Below, in pieces: positions 33,151 to 35,278 of a stretch of DNA of 35,278 bases. The stretch covers positions 1 to 35,278 of the forward strand of contig CANGDT010000018.1 of assembly GCA_947452755.1 (NCBI GenBank), in the 5' to 3' direction. The notes under the pieces were generated by a model. That model made no database searches. It had not been told where the DNA came from and worked only from the letters and a program-made list of their open reading frames with translations. Both the position numbers and the translations under genes were made by a program. The stretch's first letter is position 1. Every line of letters starts with the position of its first letter. Origin of the DNA: Actinomycetota bacterium (GTDB taxonomy: Bacteria; Actinomycetota; Actinomycetes; S36-B12; UBA5976).

Positions 33151-33165
33151 AATACTAGAGACGTG
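33151..33165 (+). promoter_or_regulatory. Candidate leaderless promoter (-10) of the anti-sigma-type ATPase gene
   Basis: AATACT (33151-33156) ends exactly 6 nt before GTG 33163, with no Shine-Dalgarno sequence. The match in spacing to other genes here supports this GTG as the start. Confidence 0.4.
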
Positions 33166-33600
33166 CCACAGCAACCATCGACCCCAGAGGCGTTGAGTGA
33201 ATTATGTGGCGAGTACCTAAGAATTCTGGGCACCTGGCAGTTCCCAGCAGTATCAACGTCAGTACGGGCTGCGCGTCACTCAGTTGCTGAGAGTTTGGCG
33301 CCACATACTTTCGCTGCGGCTGAGGATGCGGTTCTTGTCGTTAGTGAACTCGTCACGAATTCAGTTGTACATGCGGCCAGTACCGTGACGGTCACACTTG
33401 AATTGTGGGAACGAGCTTTTCGACTTGTTGTTGATGATGTCCACCCGGATGTTCCTGAACTTTCCGACGTTGACGTAGACGTTGACGCGGACAGTGGACG
33501 TGGACTTGGAATTATTGAAGCGGTCGCGCTGGCGTGGGGAAGCGAAACGAACAACACCGGAAAACGACTATGGGCGGCTTTCGCCACCCATAGTTACTAA
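33163..33600 (+). CDS. Anti-sigma-factor-type ATPase (HATPase_c, RsbW-like)
   Basis: A 145-residue stand-alone GHKL ATPase domain, the form used by RsbW/SpoIIAB-like anti-sigma kinases and the many actinobacterial ATP-binding regulators. Visible: N-box ELVTNSVVHA (Glu about 62, Asn about 66), G1-like box VVDDVHPDVPE, an acidic loop DVDVDVDADS, and G2 box GRGLGIIEAVA. GTG 33163 is chosen from the -10 spacing; in-frame GTG 33109 and ATG 33127 lie upstream without ribosome-binding sites. No sigma factor or anti-sigma antagonist gene lies next to it, so its partner is unknown. The last codons form an intrinsic terminator hairpin. Confidence 0.85.
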   Translation: MPQQPSTPEALSELCGEYLRILGTWQFPAVSTSVRAARHSVAESLAPHTFAAAEDAVLVVSELVTNSVVHAASTVTVTLELWERAFRLVVDDVHPDVPELSDVDVDVDADSGRGLGIIEAVALAWGSETNNTGKRLWAAFATHSY

Positions 33601-33606
33601 TTTTTT
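33567..33606 (+). terminator. Intrinsic terminator overlapping the end of the ATPase gene
   Basis: ACTATGGG (33567-33574) pairs with CCCATAGT (33587-33594), extended inside by GGC/GCC across one mismatch around a TTTC loop. Six T residues follow at 33601-33606. The stem is made of sense codons and the stop codon lies between the stem and the T-run. On the minus strand the same stem is followed by TTTT, so it may also end the convergent gene. Confidence 0.75.
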
Positions 33607-33622
33607 GACGTTGAGGCAATTC

Positions 33623-34990
33623 TTAGTACCGTTCGAAACCGCGTACACGTTCCCAATCAGTAATAGTCCGGTTGAACTGTTCCAGTTCAATGTCGGCCGC
33701 ATGCAAGTAATGCGTATGCATGTACTCGCCAAACGTTTCTTTGGCCCACGATGAGTTAGCCCACAGGTCACGAGCCATCTGCAGGGTATGAGGAACGCGA
33801 TCGACCTCAAGTGCGTAGGCATTTCCATCGAATCGTGGTTCCAGGGCAAGTTTGCGGTTAATGCCATCGATACCCGCAGCGATCATGCCTGCAACAGCAA
33901 TGTATGGATTGACATCGCCGCCTGGTACGCGGTTTTCGACGCGAAGGCCTGGGCCGTGGCCTACAAGGCGATAAGAGCAGGTGCGGTTATCGCGGCCCCA
34001 CTTGATAGCTGTTGGTGCAAAGCTTCCTGGTTGGTAGCGCTTGTAACTGTTGATGGTCGGCGCATACATCAAACTCAGTTCACGCATGTGCTCAAGTTGT
34101 CCAGCAATAAAGTGCTTACCAAGTTCGCTGAGACCTTCTGGATCGCTGTCATTTGCAAGGACCATAGAGCCATCCGTGCCGCGGAACGACAAGTGAATGT
34201 GGCACGAGTTGCCTTCACGCTCATTGAACTTCGCCATGAATGTCAGTGCGTAACCGTCCTGAGCAGCCATTTCTTTAGCAGCAGTCTTATAGACAACGTG
34301 ATTGTCACATGTGGTCAACGCGTCAGCATACTTGAACGCAATTTCATGCTGACCCAAGTTACATTCGCCCTTAACAGATTCAACAACCAAACCCGAAGTG
34401 GTCATCTCGTTACGAATACGACGCAGCAGTGGTTCCACGCGCGAGGTGCCGATGATGCTGTAGTCAACGTTGTACTGGTTTGCTGGAGTCAGATCGTTGT
34501 AACGGCTGTTCCACGCATCTTCGTATGTGTCGTTGAACAAAATAAATTCAAGCTCAGTACCAACAAGGGCAATCATGCCCATGTCCTTCAGGATGTCGAG
34601 CTGGCGCTTCAGAATCTGACGCGGTGACACAGAGATTGGTTCGTGGTGGTGGTCAGTCAGGTCAGCCAAGACCAGAGCAGTGGCCTCATGCCAGTTGGCA
34701 TAGCGCATCGTGCTGAGATCAACATTCATGACCATATCGCCGTAGCCGGTATCCCATGATGAGATGTCGTAGCCCTGGACTGTATTCATGTCGACATCGA
34801 CAGCCAATAAGTAGTTGCAACCTTCGGTTCCGTTGGCTAGTACGTCAGAAAGGAAGTAATCCGCATGGAGGCGCTTACCCATCAAACGACCTTGCATATC
34901 GGTGACGGCAACAATGACCGTGTCGATTCGCCCGTCTTCTATGTCCTTGCGAAGCGCATCAATAGATAGGGGGAAACTTGCCGATGGCAT
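33623..34990 (-). CDS. Glutamine synthetase-family enzyme (PuuA / GlnA3-like gamma-glutamyl-amine ligase)
   Basis: A 455-residue ligase of the glutamine synthetase fold. The N-terminal beta-grasp has VTDMQGRLMGKR and the catalytic barrel has GTELEFILF, EIAFKYADALT, EGNSCHIHLSF and LRVENRVPGGDVNPYIAVAGMIAAGIDG. CHIHLSF and GHGPGLRVENR resemble PuuA and GlnA3, gamma-glutamylating enzymes for polyamines or other amines, more than GlnA, which reads GMHVHQS. No adenylylation Tyr loop of GlnA type is apparent. ATG 34990 is chosen because AGGAGT lies 5 nt upstream; the frame is open for 65 more codons that lack family character. A compound palindrome lies 68-85 bp upstream. The substrate is inferred. 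Confidence 0.9.
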   Translation of the reverse strand: MPSASFPLSIDALRKDIEDGRIDTVIVAVTDMQGRLMGKRLHADYFLSDVLANGTEGCNYLLAVDVDMNTVQGYDISSWDTGYGDMVMNVDLSTMRYANWHEATALVLADLTDHHHEPISVSPRQILKRQLDILKDMGMIALVGTELEFILFNDTYEDAWNSRYNDLTPANQYNVDYSIIGTSRVEPLLRRIRNEMTTSGLVVESVKGECNLGQHEIAFKYADALTTCDNHVVYKTAAKEMAAQDGYALTFMAKFNEREGNSCHIHLSFRGTDGSMVLANDSDPEGLSELGKHFIAGQLEHMRELSLMYAPTINSYKRYQPGSFAPTAIKWGRDNRTCSYRLVGHGPGLRVENRVPGGDVNPYIAVAGMIAAGIDGINRKLALEPRFDGNAYALEVDRVPHTLQMARDLWANSSWAKETFGEYMHTHYLHAADIELEQFNRTITDWERVRGFERY

Positions 34991-35046
34991 GTGGACTCCT
35001 TTGTGCCAATTACCTGTGTGTCGTGCTGTGTTTTCATTCGGTGTTC

Positions 35047-35079
35047 TCACTCCGAGTGAATTCGAACGCGAATTCGAAC
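35047..35079 (-). promoter_or_regulatory. Compound palindromic operator upstream of the GS-like gene
   Basis: Two inverted repeats that overlap by two bases: TCACT-CCG-AGTGA (35047-35059) and GAATTCG-AACG-CGAATTC (35058-35075). GAATTCGAAC also occurs twice as a direct repeat (35058-35067 and 35070-35079). It lies 57 to 89 bp upstream of the GS-like start, a position suited to a dimeric repressor or activator. The 273-bp gap it sits in also serves the next plus-strand gene. Confidence 0.55.
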
Positions 35080-35263
35080 AATGTGGGATTTGCCCACTTT
35101 TGACTACCTCTGAACTTATCGCCATGTCGGGGGTCCAGGGGATGGATTCGGTGAACAATTCCTTAACTGGTGTGGCGCGCGTCACCTTAGCCAGGTAGGT
35201 ATCCGTTAGGGTCTATCTGTCCACTACGCTGAAATTCTTAACCCCCGGTACGTGCAAAGAGGC

Positions 35264-35278
35264 ATGATGACTGACACA
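35264..35278 (+). CDS. Start of an unidentified gene, cut by the right edge
   Basis: AAAGAGG (35256-35262) is followed by ATG 35264 and ATG 35267, then codons for Thr-Asp-Thr to the end of the window. The spacing (4 nt) favours ATG 35267. It is divergent from the GS-like gene, sharing its 273-bp upstream region, which makes joint regulation possible. Too little is visible to name a product. Confidence 0.4.

Noticed and set aside
33104-33162. A tmRNA (ssrA) gene next to smpB
   Set aside because: No alanine-tRNA-like ends or tag reading frame can be placed in the 59 bp available or elsewhere downstream in the window.
33788-34627. A 279-codon open frame on the plus strand, antisense to the GS-like gene
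   Set aside because: It mirrors a clearly conserved gene, has no family motif or ribosome-binding site, and is explained by the codon use of the opposite strand.
1-35278. CRISPR arrays, tRNA genes, insertion sequences and phage attachment sites
   Set aside because: Looked for in all gaps; the only tandem repeats are the 35-bp hairpin array and coding repeats, no cloverleaf-like sequence or transposase is seen, and there are no spacers between repeats.

Overview
This window is a contiguous stretch of an actinobacterial (Actinomycetota) chromosome. The evidence is the gene order rpsD-rpoA-rplQ-truA ... rplM-rpsI-glmM-glmS ... acpS-alr-tsaE-tsaB-rimI-tsaD, a very large NAD-dependent glutamate dehydrogenase, a reduced actinobacterial Tad locus, a PuuA/GlnA3-like glutamine synthetase, and several GTG-started genes with no Shine-Dalgarno site. 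Base composition looks moderate (near 50% GC by eye, not the high GC of soil actinomycetes). Intergenic gaps are very short and no space above 300 bp is empty, so a compact, possibly aquatic, actinobacterium is likely. I cannot name the genus from sequence alone. I see no tRNA, rRNA, CRISPR array, insertion sequence or prophage; this is core chromosome with small accessory insertions.

Layout. 1-2942: the 3' end of the ribosomal alpha operon (partial rpsD, rpoA, rplQ, truA). 2929-6093: a block inserted before rplM, made of an ABC-F ATPase, a small ABM-domain protein and a convergent serine beta-lactamase-fold hydrolase. Between the last two lies a 35-bp-period tandem array of strong hairpins. 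6221-10550: rplM-rpsI-glmM-glmS, with a clear sigma-70-type promoter and two leader hairpins before rplM. 10560-11252: a secreted NlpC/P60 peptidase on the minus strand. 11451-16584: acpS, alr and a tightly coupled tsaE-tsaB-rimI-tsaD-mmuM operon (t6A tRNA modification plus a homocysteine methyltransferase). 16540-18282: two minus-strand genes, a THUMP-like methyltransferase and a DUF2505 protein. 18389-23236: the giant NAD-GDH. 23279-23917: a DedA membrane protein. 24066-28350: a seven-gene Tad pilus-like operon. 28420-33103: prfB, ftsE, ftsX, a secreted M23 peptidase and smpB. 33163-33600: an anti-sigma-type ATPase. 33623-34990: a glutamine synthetase-like enzyme on the minus strand. The first codons of another plus-strand gene are at the right edge.

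How it fits together. Most genes serve translation (S4, L17, L13, S9, TruA, RF2, SmpB, t6A enzymes, ABC-F) and envelope construction (GlmM/GlmS for UDP-GlcNAc, Alr for D-Ala, NlpC and M23 hydrolases, FtsEX). Nitrogen metabolism is represented by the NAD-GDH and the glutamine synthetase-like protein. The observations most worth checking are the tandem hairpin array that encloses two convergent stop codons (4883-4979), a recurring leaderless promoter layout (TANNNT-like hexamer ending 6-8 nt before the start codon) at seven or more genes, a paired DnaA-box-like dyad before the Tad operon, pilin-like Tad proteins mostly lacking the usual Glu+5, and a compound palindromic operator before the glutamine synthetase-like gene.
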